Assembly (NCBI GenBank): GCA_017938365.1
Contig: JAGBBT010000079.1
Coordinates: 1 to 61,501 of the forward strand
DNA: 61,501 bases
Reading direction: 5' to 3'
Source of the DNA: Treponema sp.
GTDB lineage: Bacteria; Spirochaetota; Spirochaetia; Treponematales; Treponemataceae
The translations under genes were made by a program, and so were the position numbers. Below are positions 1-7,178 of the stretch, piece after piece (position 1 is the first letter of the stretch; the number at the start of each line of letters is the position of its first letter). The notes beneath the pieces were generated by a model. The model searched no databases, was not told the DNA's origin, and saw only the letters and a list, made by a program, of their open reading frames with translations.

Positions 1-180
1 AGACATACCTAAGAAAAAGATTGCAAAACTGAATGCCCATTCAGTTGCACCTTTTGAAAAGCCAATGTAATCAGCAATTTCTTGGCTGAAGATTGACCAA
101 CAGTAAACAGTACCAATACTACAATGGAGTAAAAGAGCAGGGATAGCGCCTCTAATCCATTTGTTTTGAATGTTTTTCAT
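1..180 (-). CDS. MFS transporter, OxlT/OFA-like (5' part only)
   Basis: The first 60 residues of a gene that runs off the left edge of the window. The start codon is at 180 on the minus strand. The visible protein begins MKNIQNKWIRGAIPALLLHC and continues with the stretch SIGTVYCWSIFSQEI, then GFSKGATEWAFSFAIFFLGM. This resembles the first two membrane helices of the oxalate/formate-antiporter branch of the major facilitator superfamily, where the motif GTVYCWS and a following EW-A-F-S-A-IFFLGM helix are common. The substrate cannot be judged from the fragment. No strong Shine-Dalgarno is visible upstream. It is separated by about 95 bases from the convergent-side end of the exopolysaccharide operon, which is transcribed in the same direction. 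Confidence 0.72.
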   Translation of the reverse strand, partial: MKNIQNKWIRGAIPALLLHCSIGTVYCWSIFSQEIADYIGFSKGATEWAFSFAIFFLGMS

Positions 181-274
181 ATAAATATCCTTACAAATAA
201 AGTATTTAAAACCTAGAAGACTCTAAGAATATCTGTCTATTGTATAACTTTACAAAGTAATTATCAATAAATAA

Positions 275-1378
275 CTATTCAAGTTCTTTTACAGCATCTC
301 TAACTAGGGATGAAGAGCCTTTTTTCATTATTAAGACTTTTCCATTTTTTACAACAACTACTAAATCATTTACACCACATAAAGCAATTGGCAAATCAGA
401 ATATATAAAATTATTATTACATTCAACTTGACTTGTCTTGTTATTAATAGGATTTGTACAAAGTTCGCTAAAAGTATCCCAACTACCAACATCAGTCCAA
501 GAAAAATTTGCCTTTACAACAGCAGCATTATTTGTTTTTTCTGCAATAGATTTATCAACAGCAATTGCAGGTACAGTTTGATACGTTTTATCTAACTCAG
601 GCCATTTTTTTATAACTTGAATTCCATTTTTTCTTTTTATTTTTGGAATTTTTCCATCCAAAGTTATTTTAAAAGAATCTGAAACTTCTGGAGTATAGTT
701 ATTCATTTCTGATAAGAAAATATTCATATCAAATGCAAACATTCCACTATTCCACCAATAATTACCCTCTTGTAAATATTGTTTTGCAGTTTCAAAATCT
801 GGTTTTTCTTTAAAATTATCAATTTTAAAAACACTTCCATCATTATATAAATCCAAACCAGTTTTTATATACCCATAGCCTGTGGCAGGTTCTGTAGGAG
901 GTATTGCATAACAAACAAAATTTCCATTTTCAGCAGCTAAAGAAGCTTTTTTACTATCATTAATAAAAACTTCAACAGGTTCTATAATGTGATCAGAAGT
1001 TAAAACTAAACATATATGTTTCTCATTAAGTTTTGAAGAGTTTTTTATATAAGATATAGCAGTCATTATTGCAGCAGAAGTATGTTTTGGACAAGGTTCA
1101 GCAATTACAATACAATCTTCTAGTAATTTTTTACTGTAATCATTGCCTAGAAATTCTGTCATTCCTTCTACTTGTCTTGTACACTCATCTTCTATATCTT
1201 TTCTAGTTACAATTATAATTTTACCAGAAACATTAAGTGCCAATGCTCTATTCAAACTCTCTTGCAAAAAAGAAATATTATCATTAATTGCCATAAATTG
1301 TTTTGGATGAGAAGGACTTGAAGCCGGCCATAATCGTTCTCCAAAACCTCCAGCCATAATAATAACATCAGAAATCAT
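275..1378 (-). CDS. manC: Mannose-1-phosphate guanylyltransferase
   Basis: Makes GDP-mannose from mannose-1-phosphate and GTP in the cytoplasm, supplying mannose or mannose-derived sugars for polysaccharide. The 367-residue protein opens with the nucleotidyltransferase signature MAGGFGERLWPASS followed by HPKQF, and has the internal motifs TSDHII (metal-binding Asp), EPATGYGYI, FKEKPD and WNSGMF that mark GDP-mannose pyrophosphorylases. The length matches the single-domain type; the phosphomannose-isomerase cupin of bifunctional ManC/AlgA proteins is absent. An AAGGAGAA ribosome binding site precedes the ATG. It is the last gene of the minus-strand exopolysaccharide operon, 11 bases after the export gene. 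The family is clear; guanylyl specificity is inferred from the motifs. Confidence 0.92.
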   Translation of the reverse strand: MISDVIIMAGGFGERLWPASSPSHPKQFMAINDNISFLQESLNRALALNVSGKIIIVTRKDIEDECTRQVEGMTEFLGNDYSKKLLEDCIVIAEPCPKHTSAAIMTAISYIKNSSKLNEKHICLVLTSDHIIEPVEVFINDSKKASLAAENGNFVCYAIPPTEPATGYGYIKTGLDLYNDGSVFKIDNFKEKPDFETAKQYLQEGNYWWNSGMFAFDMNIFLSEMNNYTPEVSDSFKITLDGKIPKIKRKNGIQVIKKWPELDKTYQTVPAIAVDKSIAEKTNNAAVVKANFSWTDVGSWDTFSELCTNPINNKTSQVECNNNFIYSDLPIALCGVNDLVVVVKNGKVLIMKKGSSSLVRDAVKELE

Positions 1379-1389
1379 AACATTCTCCT

Positions 1390-2982
1390 TTACAATGCAC
1401 CAGAAACTACAAGTACAGAAATACTTGTACTAATCAAAGATAAAATTGTAGTTAGAACAGGAGCATACTGATTAAAATAGAATAAACCACTATTTGTTTT
1501 TGCTTCTATTGTGGTTTCTGGAAGAAGTTTATCCTTTTTAGAAAGTTTATTTCCATGCATATCTGTTATGGTTACAGCTTCCATTGAGTTTTGAGTTTTT
1601 ATAAATCCTCCTGCTAGACCAATATAATATTCCCAATCACGATCTGGAATATAAGGATACCTACCAGGTTTATTTACAGCACCAGAAACAGAAACAAAAT
1701 ACTGTCTAAAAGGTATAATTAAAGTATCATTAGCTTGCATTATTAAATCGCTATAATAAGAGGAATCATATAATATCTTATCGATATCTAAAGGTATATA
1801 TTCATTATTTCTTATTACATAAGCATTCTTTGTATCAGCTGATGCAACAAAAATATTTTTTATACGACGAACAAAAAAAGCGTAATTTTCACCCTTATTA
1901 AATGATAAGGAAAGTTTGGCTGAAGAATCTAACTTTGAAGAATCTAACTTTGAAGAATCTAACTTTGAAGAATCTAACTTTGAAGAATCTAACTTTGAAG
2001 AATCTATTGCACCTTCAATATAAACAACAGATTGTACTTCTTTATAATTTGAAATATAAACAGAATCAAAACAAACAAGTTTATAATCTGAATCAAAATC
2101 TTTTTTACTCAAATAAATCTTTTCACCAGCACCGTTTTCTTTTGAAAATTGTCTGTACAATTCAATTCTACTTATATCAGCAAAATGAGTTAATCCATTT
2201 CCGTAGTACTGAACAAGTTCTCTTAAATTTTCATTCTCCAAAAGTTCATAAAAACCTTGTCTTTCAACAGCTCCTGAAATAGAAACTAATTTAGAAACTC
2301 TTCCTACTACAATCTTATCTCCAGGTCTTAAATATGGGTCTTGCGATAAATCCCCTTCCCTTGAAAATTTAAAAAGATCATAAACTTTACTAGAACCATC
2401 AGAAGATATAACTTTTATATTTCTTGTTGAAGAATAAGGTGTATAATAATCAGAAATAAGCGAAGACAATCTAGTTAAAGCCCATGCATTTTTTTCTACA
2501 GTTTCTGTAACTTCTCCAGAAATACTTACAATAAAAGAAGATGGAGATGTTAACACAAATTGAGTACCACCCATAGGATAATTTTTTTGAACTAAACTTA
2601 CAACTTGCTGTTTTAATTGCAAATAAGTAAGATTTTTACAATTTATAACACCTAAGTTAGCAATTCGTATTTGATATGAAGAATCAACAGGTATCGAAAA
2701 AGAAACAGGAGTTGTCCCCATTGCATACGCAAGAGTATAAACATCTCCAGCTGTTACAGGGTATTCAGCAAATGACATTGCTAAACGAGGATCTGGAAAA
2801 TCAGTTTCTAAAGTCGATGTAATTTTTTCATCTGAAAACCGTCTAACATCATCATTTATGTCATTCAGATTTATATCACTAAATTGTGTTCTAAAATCTC
2901 GCTCTGGAGACTCAAAATTCTGAGAAAATAAATTAGTTATTGCTATAAAAACAAAAAAATATTTAATAAACGTTCTATTCAT
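1390..2982 (-). CDS. Polysaccharide export protein, Wza-like with SLBB domains
   Basis: Probable periplasmic/outer-membrane export component for the polysaccharide made by this operon. The 530-residue protein has a cleavable signal peptide (hydrophobic residues 7-20, ending FSQ) but no lipobox cysteine, unlike classical Wza. A Poly_export-type region (about 75-155, containing AGDVYTLAY) is followed by SLBB-like repeats, each with a VSISGxV or VSVSGAV strand (near 150, 230 and 430). The C-terminus ends in a hydrophobic segment of about 25 residues. Between about residues 325 and 355 lies a low-complexity insert of five DSSKL repeats encoded by a 15-bp tandem repeat. The chain-length gene lies 11 bases upstream. 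The family is confident; the exact export route is inferred. Confidence 0.85.
   Translation of the reverse strand: MNRTFIKYFFVFIAITNLFSQNFESPERDFRTQFSDINLNDINDDVRRFSDEKITSTLETDFPDPRLAMSFAEYPVTAGDVYTLAYAMGTTPVSFSIPVDSSYQIRIANLGVINCKNLTYLQLKQQVVSLVQKNYPMGGTQFVLTSPSSFIVSISGEVTETVEKNAWALTRLSSLISDYYTPYSSTRNIKVISSDGSSKVYDLFKFSREGDLSQDPYLRPGDKIVVGRVSKLVSISGAVERQGFYELLENENLRELVQYYGNGLTHFADISRIELYRQFSKENGAGEKIYLSKKDFDSDYKLVCFDSVYISNYKEVQSVVYIEGAIDSSKLDSSKLDSSKLDSSKLDSSKLDSSAKLSLSFNKGENYAFFVRRIKNIFVASADTKNAYVIRNNEYIPLDIDKILYDSSYYSDLIMQANDTLIIPFRQYFVSVSGAVNKPGRYPYIPDRDWEYYIGLAGGFIKTQNSMEAVTITDMHGNKLSKKDKLLPETTIEAKTNSGLFYFNQYAPVLTTILSLISTSISVLVVSGAL
1925..2005. repeat. 15-bp tandem repeat, about five perfect copies, inside the export gene
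   Basis: The unit aatctaactttgaag repeats about five times in a row, with a partial unit at each side. It encodes DSSKL pentapeptides on the minus strand. Because the unit is 15 bases, a change in copy number keeps the reading frame. It alters the length of a serine/lysine-rich linker rather than switching the gene off. The same repeat opens a spurious plus-strand reading frame (LTLKN repeats) that has no other support. Confidence 0.95.
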
Positions 2983-2992
2983 TTTATTCTCG

Positions 2993-4015
2993 TTAGTTTT
3001 TTTTCAAATTTAATTTTTCACAAGCAACAGGATCATTTTTTATATTCTTTAATGCATTTAATAAAAACGCAAGAAAAACAGAAATAAAGAACGCTGCAAA
3101 AGTAACAACAATACATAACATACCACGACTTGGCTCTGATTTTTGGTCTGGTATTTCAGCTCTTTCTATAATCTGAAAAACAGGTGTTTCACTTTGCATT
3201 TGAACTTTTAACAACTCGTATTGTGTTTTTAATTGCATATACACTTGTTTTTGAGCCTCCAACTCAAGTTGTATTTTTGTTACATCAGTTGTGACAGAAG
3301 GTAAATTCCAAGCAGAAGTACCATAATTTACTTTAGCGCCTATCTTCTGAACTTCTTTTTCTAATCTAAGAATTTCATTATAGCTAGACTGAATATTTCT
3401 TTCTAAGTTTTCTTTTTTTATTTTATTACTATCCAAACCTAATTCTGTAAATTTATCTTCAAGCCAATCAACAACAAAATTAACAACAGACTGAGCAAAC
3501 TTAGGATCTATATCAGTAAAAGAAACAGAAAAAATTCCAGTTTCATCATCATAATTACAAGTCAAAGTCTTTTTTAATGCCTTACGACTACTTGCTTTAA
3601 AATATTCTTCGATTTTATAACGACTTATAATATCAAATTTATCTGTAACAGCATCTAACAATGAATTTGAAGAAACCAAAAATTGTGCCAAAGATGCATT
3701 TGATGAACCTCCCCCAACATTAACGCCAGCTAATCCTGCAAGACTTGATAAGCCAGAAGATGCCAGCATAGAAGATAAACCTCCTCCACTAGAACTTGAT
3801 TCTTGAATAAGCATTTGTGCAGAAGGAGAATACTTATTTGGCAAAGGCGATTTTTCAGGTGGTAAACAGAGAGAAATTACCGAAAAAACAACAACACCTA
3901 TCATCGATAAGACACAGGTAATTATTATCATCCACTTATAACGCAAAAGAACCGCAAAAAGATCTATTAAAGAAATTTCTTCGTCGTTATTGATATTTTC
4001 ATTAACATTATCCAT
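2993..4015 (-). CDS. Wzz-type chain-length determinant / polysaccharide co-polymerase
   Basis: Inner-membrane protein of the Wzz/PCP family, which sets polysaccharide chain length and couples polymerisation to the Wza-like exporter encoded just downstream. The protein (about 340 residues from the chosen start) has an N-terminal cytoplasmic segment ending EEISLIDLFAVLLRYKW, typical of Wzz, then TM1 (IIITCVLSMIGVVVFSVISL). A large periplasmic part with glycine/serine-rich and coiled-coil stretches follows, then PxxP-like EIPDQKSEPSRG and TM2 (VVTFAAFFISVFLAFLL). No fused tyrosine kinase (Walker motif) is seen. An upstream in-frame ATG at 4081 would add 22 hydrophobic residues; I chose 4015 because AGGGA lies nine bases before it and MDNVNEN fits the family start better. 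Confidence 0.85.
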   Translation of the reverse strand: MDNVNENINNDEEISLIDLFAVLLRYKWMIIITCVLSMIGVVVFSVISLCLPPEKSPLPNKYSPSAQMLIQESSSSGGGLSSMLASSGLSSLAGLAGVNVGGGSSNASLAQFLVSSNSLLDAVTDKFDIISRYKIEEYFKASSRKALKKTLTCNYDDETGIFSVSFTDIDPKFAQSVVNFVVDWLEDKFTELGLDSNKIKKENLERNIQSSYNEILRLEKEVQKIGAKVNYGTSAWNLPSVTTDVTKIQLELEAQKQVYMQLKTQYELLKVQMQSETPVFQIIERAEIPDQKSEPSRGMLCIVVTFAAFFISVFLAFLLNALKNIKNDPVACEKLNLKKN

Positions 4016-4115
4016 GACATAATTCCCTAGTAATAAATTAATATTCCATTCAATAGTAAAAAAAAACAAAAAAAAGTACAATAAGTGAAATAATGTACTT
4101 TTTATAAAGTATATT

Positions 4116-4850
4116 CTACTCTACAGAAAATAATTCACAAGCTTTGTTGTAACTATCTAAATCACCAATATCAAATCTATTACCAGACATCTCCCAAGCA
4201 TAAACGGTATTTTTTTTACAGAACCATGATATAAAATCACCAGGTGCATCTGTATTACAATCTGAAGGTAAATCTCTTATAAAAATTAAATCTGATTTTT
4301 TATAAATATAAAAAGGAGGAATAGCCCAATTAGACTTAGGATTTTTTGGTTTTTCTTCCATCAGAATAACTTTCTCATTTTCATCAATTGTTGCAACACC
4401 AGTTTTCTGTAATTTCTTTAAATCATTTTCAAGATGTCTCATTATACAACTTGAATTATGTTTTTTCTGATATTCTACAAACTCTCTTAAAGAAAAATCC
4501 AAAACATTATCTCCTGCTAAGACAAGAATATCATTTTCAATATTGAGTGTATTCAATGCAAAACTAATATCTTTTACAGCACCAAGACGATTATCATTAC
4601 TATTAGAACCATCATCTAAAATTGTTATTTTTTTATTAAAAACTCTATTATTTTTCCATTGGTTAAAATGATTAAAAAATTTGTGATTAGAAATAACAAT
4701 GTGTTCGTCAATTTCATCTAGTTTATCAATATCATCAATTAACCTATCTAAAATTGACTTTTCTCCAATTTTTAACAAAGGTTTTGGAAAATTTTCTGTT
4801 AACGGATACAATCTTGTTGCGTATCCAGCAGCTAAAATTATAGATTTCAT
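4116..4850 (-). CDS. Sugar-1-phosphate nucleotidyltransferase
   Basis: Activates a sugar-1-phosphate to an NDP-sugar. The 244-residue protein is a single GT-A-like nucleotidyltransferase domain. It starts MKSIILAAGYATRLYPLTEN with the downstream FPKPLL lysine motif, the metal site LVLAGDNV, the active-site region EEKPKNPKSN, and a final W-x-M-x-x-x-x-FDIGDLDSY motif, as in RfbA/RffH-type enzymes. The ATG overlaps the stop of the preceding kinase by four bases (ATGA), so the two are translationally coupled and probably act in sequence: the kinase makes a sugar-1-phosphate and this enzyme adds the nucleotide. The base (UTP or dTTP) and the sugar cannot be read from sequence. Confidence 0.85.
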   Translation of the reverse strand: MKSIILAAGYATRLYPLTENFPKPLLKIGEKSILDRLIDDIDKLDEIDEHIVISNHKFFNHFNQWKNNRVFNKKITILDDGSNSNDNRLGAVKDISFALNTLNIENDILVLAGDNVLDFSLREFVEYQKKHNSSCIMRHLENDLKKLQKTGVATIDENEKVILMEEKPKNPKSNWAIPPFYIYKKSDLIFIRDLPSDCNTDAPGDFISWFCKKNTVYAWEMSGNRFDIGDLDSYNKACELFSVE

Positions 4851-6019
4851 ATTAAATTTATCCCATCAGTTGTTTTACAATAATAAATAGCAAAATTTTC
4901 TGCTAATTCTGGATATTCTTTTAAATAGTTAGAAGTTAACTGTTTTGTAATATCATCTTTTTTTAGTGGATCAATAATAGCCATAGCACAACCATTAAAT
5001 CCTGCTCCACTAAAACGACCGCCATAAATTCCGTCTGTTGATTCCATGATATTTTGTAATGTTTTTAATTCATCGCTTCCAGTTTCGTAATTTTCGATGG
5101 AAGAACGACCACTTTCAAAAACAAGTTTACCAAATTCTTTTAAGTTTCCCTCTTTAAAAAGTTTTATACCTTTTTTTACTCTTTCTATTTCTGAATAATA
5201 ATGTTCCGCTCGTTTTCGCCAATGTTTAGGAAGTTTATCTTTGTACTGACTATAAACTCCGTAGGGAACATCTCGTAAATAAGATTCTTGGAATTTACCA
5301 TACTCTAAATGGGAAAAATCTTTTAAAGCATAACTTGCAGCCTTACATTCATCAACTCTTATGTTATATGCACTACCTGCTAATTTACGTTCCATTCCAC
5401 TAAAAATTATTGCAATTTCAAACTCTGGCATTTCTGAGGCAAAAGGAATTAATTTTGAGCTATCATCTTTTGTATCTAAATAAAGTAAATGATTTTTTTT
5501 ACAATAAACTTCACAACTTTGATCAAGTTTACCAACATTTACTCCTATATAATTTCTTTCTTCATCTAAAGCCAAATTAATTAATTCTGGAGAAGTTAAC
5601 TTTATCTGATTAACTTTTGCTAAGGCAGAAATATAAGTTAATATAACACTTGCAGAAGATGACAAGCCACCTCCCGTTAAAGAACCTCTAATTACTCCTT
5701 TAATTCCGTTTTTTAAATTATAAGTTTTTTTTAATGTTGCAATTGCACCAAAAATAAAATCTATCCAAGTATAAGTTCTTTCTTTTTCTTCATAAATATT
5801 TCCAGATGCAACGCCTTCAAAATTTTCAGAATAAACTTCGACACTACCATCATCAGTTTTTACAAAATCAAAATCAACACCTTTATCTATAGCAAAACCC
5901 GTAACAAGCCCTAACTGATGATCAACATGAGCACCTAATGGACATATACGATAAGGACAAAAAATATGCTTGGTATTTGAATTATTATTAAGGAAATCTT
6001 TAATTTTTGTATCTTTCAT
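4847..6019 (-). CDS. GHMP sugar kinase, galacturonokinase-like (galactokinase family)
   Basis: Anomeric sugar kinase of the GHMP superfamily, 390 residues. The N-terminal sugar-binding signature is PYRICPLGAHVDHQLG rather than the GRVNLIGEHTDY of ordinary galactokinase. The ATP loop is GGGLSSSASV, preceded by RGSLT, and the C-terminal motif is GGRFSGAGFNGCAMA. The N-terminal motif and the segments RAEHYYSEIERVKKG and SSIENYETG closely match what I recall of plant galacturonokinase (galacturonate to galacturonate-1-phosphate). Ordinary galactokinase is the alternative. It is first in the operon and coupled to a nucleotidyltransferase, which fits salvage of a free sugar or uronic acid into an NDP-sugar. 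Its start codon lies seven bases after a TATAAT box with no Shine-Dalgarno. Confidence 0.82.
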   Translation of the reverse strand: MKDTKIKDFLNNNSNTKHIFCPYRICPLGAHVDHQLGLVTGFAIDKGVDFDFVKTDDGSVEVYSENFEGVASGNIYEEKERTYTWIDFIFGAIATLKKTYNLKNGIKGVIRGSLTGGGLSSSASVILTYISALAKVNQIKLTSPELINLALDEERNYIGVNVGKLDQSCEVYCKKNHLLYLDTKDDSSKLIPFASEMPEFEIAIIFSGMERKLAGSAYNIRVDECKAASYALKDFSHLEYGKFQESYLRDVPYGVYSQYKDKLPKHWRKRAEHYYSEIERVKKGIKLFKEGNLKEFGKLVFESGRSSIENYETGSDELKTLQNIMESTDGIYGGRFSGAGFNGCAMAIIDPLKKDDITKQLTSNYLKEYPELAENFAIYYCKTTDGINLI

Positions 6020-6026
6020 ACAAACA

Positions 6027-6032
6027 ATTATA
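6027..6032 (-). promoter_or_regulatory. -10 box of the exopolysaccharide operon (probably leaderless)
   Basis: A perfect TATAAT on the minus strand ends seven bases before the kinase ATG at 6019. The expected transcription start therefore falls on or next to the A of the start codon. No ribosome binding site can fit. The -35 region is weak (CTTTAT at 17-base spacing). Confidence 0.6.
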
Positions 6033-6137
6033 CAGTTTTAAAAAAATAAATAAAGAACTTAATTATATGCATATAGCAACTTTTAAATTTGTTTGGTAAG
6101 ATTTTTAATCAATAATTCATTATTTTAAGGTAATATT

Positions 6138-7136
6138 ATGAAATATGTTTATGTTCTTACTTCAACTGTAAAGGATTTATACTATGAACAAGCTTTAATG
6201 TCTGTATTTTCATTAAAATATCATATGCCAAATGCTCAAATAGTACTTTTAACAGATAATAAAACAAAAGATACATTTACAGAAGAATTAAAAAGAACAG
6301 AAATAAAAAAATATTGTTCTGAAATTATTTCCGTTGACTTTGATGCAAATACACCAAATATTGATCGTTCAAGATTAATAAAAACAAGTATACCTAATTA
6401 TGTAAAAGAAGACTTTCTTTATATAGATTGTGACACAATTATCTGCGAAGACCTATCAGAAATTGAAAAAATTCCATTTACAACAGCAGGTGTCTTAGAT
6501 GGACATGTACTTTTATCAGAACATATTCACAAAAAATATTTTCTAAAACGTGATAAAAAGTTAGGTTTTTCAGGAACTAAACAATCAGGTTATAACATAA
6601 ATGGTGGATTAATACTTGCAAAAGCAGGAAAAGAAACTGAAGATTTATTTTTTAATTGGAATGAAATTTGGAAATATTCTGCATATAAAAAAAATGACAA
6701 ACATGACCAATCAGCTTTAAATGAAGCAAATTACAAAACAGGTCTAAAAATGCAACTTCTCGATGGAGAATGGAATTGTCAACCAAGCCACGGAGGTTTA
6801 GCTTATTTAAAAAATGCAAAAATCTTGCATTATTACTCAAGTGAATTTTCAAGTAAAAACTACATTCCTTACTACAAACTTGCTGATAAAAAACTTCAAT
6901 ACAAAATAAAAGAAAACGGAAAACTGACAGAAGATATTATCGAAATGATAAAAGATCCGAAATTTCAATTTAATTCTGTTCATTTAGTAAACGACACAAG
7001 AATTGTCGAGATTCTACAATCACCAATTCTTTTTACTTTTGCAGATATAAATAAAAAATTCCCTAAACTATTTTCTATATTGGAAAATATGACAGCTTTT
7101 ATTAGACAAACTGTTAAAAAGATTTGTAAAAAATAA
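6138..7136 (+). CDS. GT8-like glycosyltransferase
   Basis: Probable retaining glycosyltransferase of the GT8-like (GT-A fold) group, 332 residues. It begins MKYVYVLTSTVKDLYYEQAL and continues with FSLKYHMPNAQIVLLTD, the usual nucleotide-binding first half. The metal-binding DxD motif is visible as LYIDCDTII near residue 97. A GYNINGGLIL segment near 155 and DQSALNEA near 190 match the acceptor-side motifs of the family (FNxGxxL, DQxxLN). The C-terminal 90 residues are unassigned. AAGG precedes the ATG by seven bases. It is divergent from the galacturonokinase-like operon and opens the plus-strand envelope cluster. The sugar transferred is unknown. Confidence 0.8.
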   Translation: MKYVYVLTSTVKDLYYEQALMSVFSLKYHMPNAQIVLLTDNKTKDTFTEELKRTEIKKYCSEIISVDFDANTPNIDRSRLIKTSIPNYVKEDFLYIDCDTIICEDLSEIEKIPFTTAGVLDGHVLLSEHIHKKYFLKRDKKLGFSGTKQSGYNINGGLILAKAGKETEDLFFNWNEIWKYSAYKKNDKHDQSALNEANYKTGLKMQLLDGEWNCQPSHGGLAYLKNAKILHYYSSEFSSKNYIPYYKLADKKLQYKIKENGKLTEDIIEMIKDPKFQFNSVHLVNDTRIVEILQSPILFTFADINKKFPKLFSILENMTAFIRQTVKKICKK

Positions 7137-7165
7137 ACTATCTTTTATAATTATCGCAAAGTTGC

Positions 7166-7171
7166 TATAAT
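7166..7171 (+). promoter_or_regulatory. Extended -10 box of the first YidC/sulfatase gene (probably leaderless)
   Basis: TATAAT preceded by TGC (an extended -10) ends seven bases before the ATG at 7179. There is no Shine-Dalgarno between them and no good -35. Confidence 0.55.
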
Positions 7172-7178
7172 TTGTGTT

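Noticed and set aside
1925..2005. Phase-variable on/off switch
   Set aside because: The 15-bp unit is a multiple of three, so slippage cannot shift the frame.
1902..2282. Plus-strand reading frame of LTLKN repeats
   Set aside because: It is the antisense shadow of the 15-bp tandem repeat in the export gene, with no ribosome binding site and no folded region.
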